From contig CAJXTB010000007.1 of NCBI GenBank assembly GCA_913061235.1, positions 124,001 through 188,000 of the forward strand: a stretch of DNA of 64,000 nucleotides. Reading direction: 5' to 3'. Made by a program: the position numbers and the translations under genes. The notes under the pieces are model-generated. The model was not told the DNA's origin, ran no database searches, and saw only the letters and a list, made by a program, of their open reading frames with translations. Position 1 is the stretch's first letter, and each line of letters begins with the position of its first letter. The DNA is from an uncultured Pseudomonadota bacterium. Lineage in GTDB: Bacteria > Myxococcota_A > UBA796 > GCA-2862545. This document shows positions 41,764-50,187 of the stretch, piece after piece.

Positions 41764-42773
41764 TGTTGTGGTTGCTCAGCCTGATGGCCTTTGCCGGCCC
41801 AATACATCCTGTCCGCGCTGGCGAGACCATCGAATCGATTGCGCTGGAGGTGGGGGACCTCGAACTCGCGCCGGCCATTCGTGAACTCAACGGTCTACAA
41901 GCCGGCCAGCAGCCAGTGATTGGTACCTTACTCGAGCTGCCGGAACAGGCTGGAGTGGGCCAGCAGGCCTTCTTGTTGTCTCGCGACGGGACGGTCCGAG
42001 TGACCGATGGTGCGGGTGGCTCTCTTCCGAGTGAACAGTACGACCCGGTTCCTCTGGGTGGGCAAGTGTGTACGGGAGAACGGAGCTTTGCCACGGTGCG
42101 CATGGCTACACAATGCACGTCTGACGGCACCCAGACAGATGACATTCAGCTTCAACCGGACACCTGCATCGTAGTGGAGAACTTGTGGTCAGATGCTGAT
42201 TCTCGTTCCACGGTTGTGCGGGTGCGAACGGGTAGCATCAGCATCGCTGAGAACCGCGATGCGGCCGGTAGTGTGACCATTGTGACCCCAAGCGGTGTGA
42301 CCACCGGCGAAGACGGTGGCTACCGGGTCACCGTTGAGGATGAAGCGGCCCGTACAGAGGCGCTGACAGCTCCGGTTGCTGTCCAGGGCGCGGGTGTCGA
42401 GGTTGCTGTGGCAGCCGGTCAGGGCGCCCGTGTGCGGACTGGAGAGGCACCTTCGGACCCCATTGACCTCTTGGCTCCTGGTCAGCTCATTCGGCCCGAG
42501 GACGGCCAGGCCCTTCAGCGCGCCGACTTCGGCTGGACCCCAGTAGACGGGGCGTTGGGCTACCGTTTTGAGGTTGGCGACGGAACCACCTTCACGTCCG
42601 TTGTGTTCTCGGAAGACCTCGGAACGCCGGAGTATGTGCCTGTCATCATGATGTTGCCCTGGCCATCGGATGGCTCATTGTACTGGCGCGTGTCCTCTTT
42701 TGACCGATTTGGCTTTCAGGGGATTCCGTCTGACGCACGGTCTATGCGCATGCCCACAGGCACCGGACGCTAA
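41760..42773 (+). CDS. LysM + FecR-domain exported protein
   Basis: A 337-residue protein with a signal peptide (MMLWLLSLMAFA). A LysM motif (HPVRAGETIESIALEVGD, ending LGTLLELP-like) lies at about residues 16-60 and would bind peptidoglycan. Residues ~75-235 look like a FecR domain: ERSFATVRMATQCTSDGTQ, TVVRVRTGSISIAENR, GSVTIVTPSGVTT. The end (PVDGALGYRFEVGDGTTF, LYWRVSSFDRFGFQG) is a fibronectin-III-like unit. FecR-LysM proteins next to Ser/Thr kinases are frequent in envelope signalling clusters. The ATG overlaps the OmpA-like stop. Confidence 0.78.
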   Translation: MMLWLLSLMAFAGPIHPVRAGETIESIALEVGDLELAPAIRELNGLQAGQQPVIGTLLELPEQAGVGQQAFLLSRDGTVRVTDGAGGSLPSEQYDPVPLGGQVCTGERSFATVRMATQCTSDGTQTDDIQLQPDTCIVVENLWSDADSRSTVVRVRTGSISIAENRDAAGSVTIVTPSGVTTGEDGGYRVTVEDEAARTEALTAPVAVQGAGVEVAVAAGQGARVRTGEAPSDPIDLLAPGQLIRPEDGQALQRADFGWTPVDGALGYRFEVGDGTTFTSVVFSEDLGTPEYVPVIMMLPWPSDGSLYWRVSSFDRFGFQGIPSDARSMRMPTGTGR

Positions 42774-42854
42774 CAGACGGTGTCGCAGGGGTGGCGAGAC
42801 GCTCCGTTTCTCGGTAACTGGGGCATCCTTCGCTGCTCACTCCCGAGGTTGACC

Positions 42855-43784
42855 ATGGCATCGTCTCTAGAACAGGCTGTCCAGGCGCGTCTGACGCACT
42901 TGGAGCAGCTAGAGACCGAGAGCATCCACATCATTCGCGAGGCTGCGGCTGAGTTTGAGAATCCGGTGATGCTGTACAGCATCGGCAAGGATTCCGGAGT
43001 CATGGCCCACCTGGCCATGAAGGCCTTCGCGCCTGGAAAGCCTCCGTTTCCGTTCATGCATGTGGACACCACGTGGAAGTTCTCGGAGATGATTACCTTC
43101 CGAGAAGAGTTCGCCCGTATGTACGGTGTGGACATTATTGTTCGGAAGAATCAAGAAGGCGTGAAGATGGGGATGAACCCCTTCGATTGGGACACCGGTA
43201 CCTACATTCGCGCCATGAAGACCGACTGCCTCAAGAGCTCGTTGACCGAGTTTAAGTTCGACTGTGCCTTCGGTGGTGCGCGTCGTGACGAAGAGCGTAG
43301 CCGTGCCAAGGAACGCATCTACAGCTTCCGTGATCAGTTCCACCAGTGGGACCCAAAGAATCAGCGTCCAGAGCTGTGGAATGTGTACAACAGCCGCACG
43401 CGGAAGGGGGAGAGCGTTCGCGTATTCCCGCTGTCCAACTGGACCGAGCTGGATGTCTGGCTGTACATCGAGCGTGAGAGCATTCCGATCGTTCCACTGT
43501 ACTTGGCCAAAGAACGTCCAGTCGTCAACCGTGACGGTACCTGGATTATGGTCGATGATGAGCGCTTGCCGCTCCTGCCTGGCGAAGTGCCAGAGATGAA
43601 GAGCGTTCGCTTCCGTACTCTCGGTTGCTACCCGCTCTCCGGCGCGGTGGAGTCGACCGCACACGATGTCCCTGCGGTCATTCAAGAGATGCTCACCGCA
43701 TCATTCAGCGAGCGTCAGGGTCGACTTATCGACTTTGACGAAGACGGTTCCATGGAGCGCAAGAAGCGCGAGGGGTACTTCTAG
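42855..43784 (+). CDS. cysD: Sulfate adenylyltransferase subunit 2
   Basis: A 309-residue ATP sulfurylase small subunit of the PAPS-reductase-like ATP pyrophosphatase family. Motifs: [15 protein letters not shown] (PP-loop SGKDS-type; here GKDSG), [27 protein letters not shown], and the C-terminal [13 protein letters not shown]. The start ATG at 42855 follows a GAGG ribosome site; upstream in-frame starts are weaker. It forms APS from sulfate and ATP together with CysN. The stop overlaps the GTG start of cysN by one base. Function and family are secure. Confidence 0.96.
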   Translation: MASSLEQAVQARLTHLEQLETESIHIIREAAAEFENPVMLYSIGKDSGVMAHLAMKAFAPGKPPFPFMHVDTTWKFSEMITFREEFARMYGVDIIVRKNQEGVKMGMNPFDWDTGTYIRAMKTDCLKSSLTEFKFDCAFGGARRDEERSRAKERIYSFRDQFHQWDPKNQRPELWNVYNSRTRKGESVRVFPLSNWTELDVWLYIERESIPIVPLYLAKERPVVNRDGTWIMVDDERLPLLPGEVPEMKSVRFRTLGCYPLSGAVESTAHDVPAVIQEMLTASFSERQGRLIDFDEDGSMERKKREGYF

Positions 43785-45640
43785 TGAGCAAGGTAAACGC
43801 AGCAGAGAACGATTCCGAGCTGATTCGGACCGATATCCGGGCCTACCTCGACCGCTACGAGAACAAGGAATTGCTCCGTTTTGTGGCCGTAGGCTCCGTT
43901 GACGACGGCAAGTCCACCCTCATTGGGCGGCTGCTCCATGACACGGGCATGGTCTACGAAGACCACCTGCTCGCCGCCAAGGCAGCATCGAACATTGACG
44001 GTGAGGAGATTGATTTCTCTTTGCTGACGGACGGTCTTCGTGCCGAGCGCGAGCAAGGCATCACCATTGATGTCGCCTACCGCTACTTCAGCACAGATGC
44101 GCGCAAGTTCATCATTGCGGACACCCCCGGTCACATCCAGTACACCCGCAACATGGTGACCGGTGCCTCTACGGCAAACGTGGGCGTCATCCTTATTGAT
44201 GCGCGTCTAGGGGTTCTCCAACAGTCGCGCCGCCATGCCACGATTGCCAGCTTGCTCGGCATTCCGCACTTGGCTGTCTGCGTCAACAAGATGGACCTGA
44301 CCGACTACGACCAAGCCGGGTTCGACAACATCTGCAACGAGTTCGCTACGTTCGCAGAGGACCTGAACTTCAAGGACGTCACGTTCTTCCCGATCAGTGC
44401 TCTCAAGGGCACGAACGTGGTCGAGAACAGCAAGAAGACCCCTTGGTACACCGGTAAGAGCGTTCTCAAGTATCTTGAGACGGTACCGGTGACGTCCGAC
44501 CTCAACCGAGAAGACTTCCGTTTTCCGATTCAGAGTGTACTGCGTCCCAACCTGGACTACCGTGGATTCATGGGCCAGATTGCAAGCGGCGTACTCGTCG
44601 AAGGCGATGAGGTTGTGAGTCTGCCGTCCGGCAAGCGCTCCATCGTCAAGTCCATTGACGTTGCTGGCAAGTCCATTGGCTTTGCGTCGTCTCCGCAGTC
44701 GGTGTGCATCCGTCTGGAAGACGAGATCGACAGCAGTCGCGGCGACATGCTGGTCAAGGCAGACAACCTGCCAACTGCGAACCGTACGATTCATGCCCAC
44801 TTGGTGTGGATGAGCGAAGACAAGCTCGACACCCAGAAGACCTACCTGCTCAAGCACACCACGAACACCGTGCGTACCCAGGTAGACGAAGTGTCCTGGA
44901 AGATGGACATGGACACGCTTGAGCACGTGGACGCCACAGAGTTTGGCTTGAACGACATCGGTCACGCCACGCTGACCTGCACCAGTGCGCTGTTTACCGA
45001 CCCGTACACATGCAACCGCACCACCGGTGCCTTTGTGTTGATCGACTCGCTCACCAATGACACGGTTGCGGCCGGCATGGTCACCGACTCGGCGGCTCAA
45101 GACCTGGACGCGTTGCTCAAAGAGACTCGCGCAGGCTCGGCGATTCGTCCCAAGACTCAGGTCTCTCCCCGTGAGCGTCATGACCGCTTGGGCCAACGCG
45201 GCGCCACCATCTGGCTGACCGGTACTCCGGGCTCGGGACGCTGGGCACTGGCCTACGCGCTAGAGCGTCGCCTGTTCGACATGGGACGTACCGCGACCGT
45301 GGTCGAGCCACTGGGTGAGAGCCTCGACGGCGTCATCTCAGCATGCAAGGCTGGCACAGACGCCGGTCTGTTCGTCATCTGCGCGTCTCGTGCCTACAAG
45401 ATGGCGGACCGTGAGCGCATTCGCGAGCGCATTGGCGGCGAACGCTTCATGGAAGTGCACGTCAACACGGACACTGCTCTGGCTCAAGAGCGTCGGCCTG
45501 ATCAAGACTTCTCCGAGTTCGAGCCGCCAACATCACCGGCACTTGAGACGCCTCTGGACCAGCTCCGTCTGACAGACGCGGTCAAGCGCATTGTGAAGTA
45601 CCTCGAGACTACGAGTCAGTTCGAGCGTCCGACCCGCTAG
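43784..45640 (+). CDS. cysN: Sulfate adenylyltransferase subunit 1 fused to a degenerate APS-kinase domain
   Basis: A 618-residue protein. The GTPase part (1-~440) is normal CysN: GSVDDGKSTLIGRLL (P-loop), GITIDVAYRYFS, DTPGHIQYTRNM, NKMDLTDYDQ, then beta-barrel domains. From ~470 an APS-kinase (CysC)-like domain begins RGATIWLTGTPGSGRWALA. There the Walker A Lys and Ser/Thr (GSGKST in CysC) are replaced by Arg-Trp, the DGDNVR motif is lost (EPLGESLDG) and the NIRR region is missing. So APS kinase activity is very unlikely, while the fold remains (VICASRAYKMADRERIRERI). It may be structural or regulatory. GTG start, one-base overlap with cysD. Confidence 0.9.
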   Translation: MSKVNAAENDSELIRTDIRAYLDRYENKELLRFVAVGSVDDGKSTLIGRLLHDTGMVYEDHLLAAKAASNIDGEEIDFSLLTDGLRAEREQGITIDVAYRYFSTDARKFIIADTPGHIQYTRNMVTGASTANVGVILIDARLGVLQQSRRHATIASLLGIPHLAVCVNKMDLTDYDQAGFDNICNEFATFAEDLNFKDVTFFPISALKGTNVVENSKKTPWYTGKSVLKYLETVPVTSDLNREDFRFPIQSVLRPNLDYRGFMGQIASGVLVEGDEVVSLPSGKRSIVKSIDVAGKSIGFASSPQSVCIRLEDEIDSSRGDMLVKADNLPTANRTIHAHLVWMSEDKLDTQKTYLLKHTTNTVRTQVDEVSWKMDMDTLEHVDATEFGLNDIGHATLTCTSALFTDPYTCNRTTGAFVLIDSLTNDTVAAGMVTDSAAQDLDALLKETRAGSAIRPKTQVSPRERHDRLGQRGATIWLTGTPGSGRWALAYALERRLFDMGRTATVVEPLGESLDGVISACKAGTDAGLFVICASRAYKMADRERIRERIGGERFMEVHVNTDTALAQERRPDQDFSEFEPPTSPALETPLDQLRLTDAVKRIVKYLETTSQFERPTR

Positions 45641-45658
45641 CAAAATTTGAGAGGCATA

Positions 45659-46132
45659 ATGATGATGCCTACTGCTTTGTTGCTGGCATTGATGGCCGGG
45701 GTTCTCCCCTGGACAGGGTGCGGACTCTTCAGCGGCGATGAATTAGGTCTAGACCGGTTCCCCGCACGTGGGAGTGGAACGTTGCAGTTCGATTTTTTCG
45801 TTGATGGCAACAACGACTACGACTGCTCCAGTGAGTATGCAGTCGTTGTGCTTCCTGGTGGACCTCCGGAGCCATGCCTGGTTTGTGCAACGGTTGCGCG
45901 TGTCGACTTGGTCGGTCGCGACAGTACTTGTGGCGACGGCATGTCTCCCGTCGACATAATCGATGTTGGGCTAGGGCTAGATATCGATGCGCCGGCCGTG
46001 TGGATGGAGGACGGCGGCTGGGGCCTGGTGACCGAAGGTGTGCTGGTACCCGGCAGCAGCTTCGATGGTACTTCGCCAGTCTTTGAGGAAGAGGGCGTCG
46101 AATTCCGGCGGTCGGTCAGCCTGGATTGGTAG
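45659..46132 (+). CDS. Predicted lipoprotein, unknown function
   Basis: A 157-residue predicted lipoprotein. The ATG at 45659 (first of three) has a GAGG site; signal MMMPTALLLALMAGVLPWTGC with lipobox WTGC. Four or more further Cys residues (YDCSSEY, EPCLVCATV, DSTCGDG) may form disulfides. Acidic, beta-rich; not recognised. Starts 18 bp after cysN, but its function is unlikely to be related. Confidence 0.7.
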   Translation: MMMPTALLLALMAGVLPWTGCGLFSGDELGLDRFPARGSGTLQFDFFVDGNNDYDCSSEYAVVVLPGGPPEPCLVCATVARVDLVGRDSTCGDGMSPVDIIDVGLGLDIDAPAVWMEDGGWGLVTEGVLVPGSSFDGTSPVFEEEGVEFRRSVSLDW

Positions 46133-46186
46133 GCTCAAGAGCCACCCGGTTCGAGGCCGATTAAAGGGGTATTCAAGTCCTGTTCG

Positions 46187-47947
46187 CTAGTCCGAGCGCT
46201 CGACCACAAAGAAGTCCACCCGTCGGTTCTTTTCGTGCGCGTCTGCGGTTTGACGGCCATCGAGTGGCTGGGTCTCGCCGAATCCTTGGCTAACCATTCG
46301 GCTCCCAGCGATGCCATGGTCAATAAGGTACTGGCGAACTGAGGCGGCACGACGTGTCGACAGGTCCAGATTGTGGGCGGCGGACCCGCGACTGTCGGTG
46401 TGACCCTCAATGCGCATCTGGGTCAGCTCGGGGTGGTCGGTCAGAATGTCGATGACGTCTTGCAGCAGCGCTGCGGATTCTGGCAGAATCTCGGCCTCGT
46501 TCGTCGCGAAATAGACGCTGTCGCGCAGGTCAATTTGGTCGCCAACCAGCTCTGCGGTAGCCGGCTCGGCTGTGAGAACAAGCGTGATGACGTCATCCTC
46601 GACCACATCCACGGCTTCTTCGACATGGCGGTAGCCGTCTGCATGTGCGGCGAAGAGTGTGGGCCCAACGGGTGTGGTGGCGGCAAATACACCGTCGTCG
46701 CCTGTCTGTCCGATGCCGTCGCCATTCGCGAGGATGCGGGCACCAACGATGGGGTCTCCGTTCACGTCGGAGACTTCAACCCGTACCTCGCCAACCGGAA
46801 CGACTGGAACTTCGGCGTCGGGCACTTCAGCGTCGGGTACATCCACGACTGGAACGTCCACAACAGGAACGTCAACAACCGGTACTTCCACAACAGGAAC
46901 GTCGACAACGGGGACGTCCAAGGTGGAGGTGTCTACCGGCATGACCGAGACATCTTCTACGTCTGGGGCCGGTTCGTACGGGATGGCGTCCATGGTGTCG
47001 ACGACGGACGGACCGTCTCCACGCATATGCTTGACCGGACGGTAGCCAATGCCCGCGATGACGCGCAGGCGTGGAGCCCCGATGCCTTGGCCAAGTCCGG
47101 TGCCAACGCCCATATCGAGGGTCAGCGCGTCTCCGAGCCCGATCTTGGCGCCGCCCAGTGCTTCGACTGGGGCGCCGGCTCCGCGGGATGGGGGAGCGTC
47201 TGCATCTGTGCTGATCATGCGCACAACCTGTGCACCAGCGACGTCTGCCGAGAGTGTCAGAGTGTTGCTCAACCGCCAACCGGCACCTACGCGCCACATC
47301 AGCTGGTCGTCCCAGATGACGTTTGCCATCTGCTGCTCTGGAATGCCTCGGTATCCGAGGTTTGCTGCGAGTAGGACCGGCCCGATCGGCTTGTCGACGA
47401 TGAGCTGCGCTTCCCAGCCTGGCTTGCCCTGCGAGGTGCCGAGTGGGCTGGCGATGCTTGCGGTGGGGAGTGAGACCCGACCGCCAACAGCGAAGCCGAC
47501 ACCTGATGTGTTTCGGTCGACCAGACCAATGCGACCGTCGAAGGCAATGTCTCCGAGTCCGGCACCCTCATCGGCAAGGTCCGAGCGCGTGAACAGGTAG
47601 ATGGGGAGGTCCACGCCGATTCGGAAGCGGTCGTACTGAAGGCCAGCGATGACGTCGACCTGCATCGCGTCTTTGACCAGGTCAATGGTCTGGCTGGTGC
47701 CGTCGGTGCCCGTGTAGCGGACCACGAAGGGGTGGTTGACGTAGTTCGCGGCGACTCGGCCGAAGGTGTAGGACGACTCGGTACGTCCTCCGCTGTCGTC
47801 GGTCCATAAGGTGGACTCGGCGTCGATGCTTGGGCGGTACAGCTGGCTTTGTAGGTCCGGAACGAACAACAGGTCCGTGTCTGGAAGGTCATCTTGGGCG
47901 ATGGCGGTGCAGGTTGCGACAAGAGCGGCGGCAACCACCACGCCCAT
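46187..47947 (-). CDS. OmpA-family outer-membrane protein with VPVVD repeats
   Basis: A 586-residue protein from the ATG at 47947 (signal MGVVVAAALVATCTAIAQ; weakly charged, so the exact start is uncertain). Residues ~20-330 are barrel-like strands (LQYDRFRIGVDLPIYLF, GVGFAVGGRVSLPTASI). A repeat of five residues, (D/E)VP(V/D)(V/A), follows, then a carboxypeptidase-regulatory-like domain (GARILANGDGIGQTGDDGVF). The C-terminal OmpA domain is canonical: RDSVYFATNEAEILPESAAL, RIEGHTDSRGSAAHNLDLST, RRAASVRQYLIDHGI, with GHTD intact for peptidoglycan binding. The open frame continues 5' to 48307, but that part is a TSP3 relic and is not counted here. Confidence 0.82.
   Translation of the reverse strand: MGVVVAAALVATCTAIAQDDLPDTDLLFVPDLQSQLYRPSIDAESTLWTDDSGGRTESSYTFGRVAANYVNHPFVVRYTGTDGTSQTIDLVKDAMQVDVIAGLQYDRFRIGVDLPIYLFTRSDLADEGAGLGDIAFDGRIGLVDRNTSGVGFAVGGRVSLPTASIASPLGTSQGKPGWEAQLIVDKPIGPVLLAANLGYRGIPEQQMANVIWDDQLMWRVGAGWRLSNTLTLSADVAGAQVVRMISTDADAPPSRGAGAPVEALGGAKIGLGDALTLDMGVGTGLGQGIGAPRLRVIAGIGYRPVKHMRGDGPSVVDTMDAIPYEPAPDVEDVSVMPVDTSTLDVPVVDVPVVEVPVVDVPVVDVPVVDVPDAEVPDAEVPVVPVGEVRVEVSDVNGDPIVGARILANGDGIGQTGDDGVFAATTPVGPTLFAAHADGYRHVEEAVDVVEDDVITLVLTAEPATAELVGDQIDLRDSVYFATNEAEILPESAALLQDVIDILTDHPELTQMRIEGHTDSRGSAAHNLDLSTRRAASVRQYLIDHGIAGSRMVSQGFGETQPLDGRQTADAHEKNRRVDFFVVERSD
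46800..46922 (-). repeat. 15-bp repeats coding for VPVVD units
   Basis: About eight degenerate 15-bp units, each coding for (D/E)VP(V/D)(V/A), in the linker of the OmpA-family gene. They form an extended Pro/Val spacer and may vary in number. Confidence 0.75.
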
Positions 47948-48391
47948 GCGACGACCGGCAACTCGTGCGAGCAGGCCGCCTGCGAACCGATGTGGCGAAG
48001 CGGCACGGGGGCTGCATTGCCGAGCGAGTTCGTACCGAACGACGTCGCTGTCTCCGTTGAGCAGGTTGTATGTTCGGGTCACGTCGTCACCATTCCCTTG
48101 CCCGCCACCAGCGGTGTCGGAGTTGATTGGGTCGGTATCGTAAACCGGGACCTCGTCGCTGTCAGACAGTCCGTCGTCATACGTGCCTGGGTCGCGGGGT
48201 ACAGCGCTGTACGAAGTGATGCGCTCACCGTCGATATGGCACTCGTGACGGTTGTCTTCGTGCAGTGGTTGGCTCTCATGGATGTTGACTGTGTCGCCGT
48301 CGGACAAGCAGTCCCTGTCTGAGGCCGCTTGGAGTGGGGCGGTGCCGTGCTCACGAATCCCATTGTTATCGGTCCGTCTGTTGCCGTTTGA
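47948..48391 (-). pseudogene. Decayed thrombospondin type-3 (TSP3) repeat gene end
   Basis: In the same frame as the OmpA gene but upstream of it, the translation reads as eroded TSP3 calcium repeats: DRDCLSDGDTVNIHESQPL, then TYDDGLSDSDEVPVYDTDP and INSDTAGGGQGNGDD. It ends in a possible sorting tail (Cys followed by AGGLLARVAGRR). In good TSP3 units the loops are DxDxDGxxD; here several Asp and Gly are replaced (Cys, Arg, His). A TAA bounds it at the 5' side near 48390, and there is no signal peptide. It looks like the 3' end of a deleted surface-protein gene whose frame now runs into the OmpA gene. Confidence 0.65.
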
Positions 48392-48439
48392 GTTGGCATT
48401 CCATTACACCATTGCCGTACAGTGGTTCGGGGGGAGAAT

Positions 48440-49993
48440 ATGTTTGGTCGAAGCATGTTGGTTTGGTTGTGCGTTGGTTCGGTCGCGTTCGCCGCAGACG
48501 CTCTTGGCGACGGGTGTCAGGACGAGTTCGACGCCAACGGTGCCTGTGTGGCTGTCAGTGCAACGGTCGATGTGTCGAGCACGGTCGGAGCCAATAGCGT
48601 TGTTGCGGACAGCGTTACCGTTGGGCCCCAGGTTGCCATTGGTGCGAACGTCGTTGTGGCCCCTCGAGCCGTTCTGGCAGGTCGAGTCGCCCACACGAGC
48701 AATCCACTGCCGATTGGCACGGGAACCGTCATTGGTCGCAGCGCCCAGCTTGGAGCGGACCATGTTCTTGGGGCAGACGTGAGCATCGGTCGCTCGGTTG
48801 TGGCAGGAGCCAGACTCACAGTCGCCACCGGCGCGTCCGTTGGCTACGCGGCGCAGATTGGCTCAGACGTCACCATTGGCTCAGATGCCGCTGTTGGCAG
48901 CTTGGTCGGCCTCGGTGACTACACCACCCTAGGTGACGACGCTGTGGTCGCCCGCGGGACCATCGTCGCCGACAGCGCGAACGCCGGAGCAGCAACGTCT
49001 ATCGGTGGCATCGTTGGGCCCGAGGTCACGATTGCCGCTGGCGCGCGCATTGAGTTCGGTGCACGGGTTCGGAAGAACGTTGATATTGGTGTTGGTTCTG
49101 CCATTGAAGACGGCGGCCGCGTTGGACGCGGCGCAGTCATCGAGTCGGGTGCCACAGTCTTCGGGCTAGTCGGCCCCAATGCGACGGTCGGCTCAGGTGC
49201 CACTGTTCAGGCGGGCTCTAAGGTCTCGCGCGGCGGGGAAGTCTGCTCCGGCACCACCCTTCCATCGGGAGAGACAGTGTCGAATGATGGAACATGGCCG
49301 GTTGAGGGGTGCACGGTCACCACAAGCTGCCTGACCATTAAGACCTCGGACCCTAGCTCGACGGACGGGATCTACACCATTGATCCTGACGGACCTGGCG
49401 GACTCGCCGAGCAGTCTGTCTACTGTGACATGACGACAGACGGTGGCGGCTGGACCCTGGCTGCCTCAAACCACTCTGGAGACACGAGCTTCCCGGGTGG
49501 AACCTCACGAACGAACCTGTTCTTGCACACCACGGGATACGCCTCGAACCCTTCCATTCTGGCCGATTACCTGATTGGTCCCGCCATCTTGGTGATGCCA
49601 TTTGCCGAGGCCCGCGTTCACTCAGACCGCACTGGAAACGGCAGTGTCGTGGTCGACTTCAAGTGGAACCAGTCGGACTCGCAAGCGGCTCTGACTGGGA
49701 ACTTCTCGAGCACTGTGCTGCTCGCTCCTCACAACGTGAACACCGTTGGGTGCGGCAACGCCAACCATTGCAACCTGGACGGTCAGTGGGTGGACAGCCT
49801 GGCAGGCGGCTTCGACTCAAACGCCAACCAACGGACCATCGGCGCCGTGTGTACGCAGGGCTCGGCCGACCCCGTGAGCGGTACGTACGTTGGCCACGGG
49901 GCGACCGAGGGTAGCTACGAGGGGAACTACTACATTGCTTCAGGCGGATGCGGGGCCTTCGACTTTGACGTCTACGCAACATTTGTTCGCTAG
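48440..49993 (+). CDS. Exported left-handed beta-helix (hexapeptide repeat) + fibrinogen-like domain protein
   Basis: A 517-residue exported protein. Signal MFGRSMLVWLCVGSVAFAA. From ~40 to ~270 is a long series of hexapeptide units (SVTVGPQVAIGANVVVAPRA, SVGYAAQIGSDVTIGSDAA, RVGRGAVIESGATVFG) forming a left-handed parallel beta-helix. A Cys-bounded linker then leads to a fibrinogen-related domain from ~285: SCLTIKTSDPSSTDGIYTID, VYCDMTTDGGGWTLA, ending CGAFDFDVYATFVR. Beta-helix of this form is normally in acyltransferases; here, without catalytic motifs, it is more like a rigid stalk with a binding tip. The G-run ribosome site CGGGGGG is shared with the platform family. Confidence 0.85.
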   Translation: MFGRSMLVWLCVGSVAFAADALGDGCQDEFDANGACVAVSATVDVSSTVGANSVVADSVTVGPQVAIGANVVVAPRAVLAGRVAHTSNPLPIGTGTVIGRSAQLGADHVLGADVSIGRSVVAGARLTVATGASVGYAAQIGSDVTIGSDAAVGSLVGLGDYTTLGDDAVVARGTIVADSANAGAATSIGGIVGPEVTIAAGARIEFGARVRKNVDIGVGSAIEDGGRVGRGAVIESGATVFGLVGPNATVGSGATVQAGSKVSRGGEVCSGTTLPSGETVSNDGTWPVEGCTVTTSCLTIKTSDPSSTDGIYTIDPDGPGGLAEQSVYCDMTTDGGGWTLAASNHSGDTSFPGGTSRTNLFLHTTGYASNPSILADYLIGPAILVMPFAEARVHSDRTGNGSVVVDFKWNQSDSQAALTGNFSSTVLLAPHNVNTVGCGNANHCNLDGQWVDSLAGGFDSNANQRTIGAVCTQGSADPVSGTYVGHGATEGSYEGNYYIASGGCGAFDFDVYATFVR

Positions 49994-50014
49994 AGTCCTT
50001 GAATAATCGGTGAG

Positions 50015-50041
50015 TGACACAGGTGTCTGGCACCGGTGTCA
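50015..50041. repeat. REP-like palindromic element
   Basis: TGACAC and GTGTCA (50015-50020, 50036-50041) enclose the smaller palindrome GGTGTCTGGCACC (50022-50034). It resembles the GGTGTCTGACACC-type palindromes I recall near REP-associated (IS200-like) transposases in other bacteria. A single copy is seen and no transposase is adjacent. Lies 22 bp after the beta-helix protein stop and could also act as a terminator. Confidence 0.4.
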
Positions 50042-50187
50042 GCCACGGTTTGCCTGGCAGCGTAGGCCTCGCGCACACACAACGCAGGTGCTCGGCGAGG
50101 TTGAGATTGTGTAGGCCGGAGCTCACTCTGCGAGTGGTGCTCTGCTCACTGCTTGGGCGGTTAGGCTGTGCATCAACCGGAGTCCCT

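Noticed and set aside
44207-45196. Long minus-strand open frame opposite cysN
   Set aside because: It is a shadow of cysN; codon-position bias in GC-rich DNA produces such frames, and it has no recognisable motif.
47948-48307. One 706-residue OmpA protein starting at 48307
   Set aside because: The extra N-terminal part is an eroded TSP3 array followed by an internal signal peptide, so the OmpA gene is taken to start at 47947.
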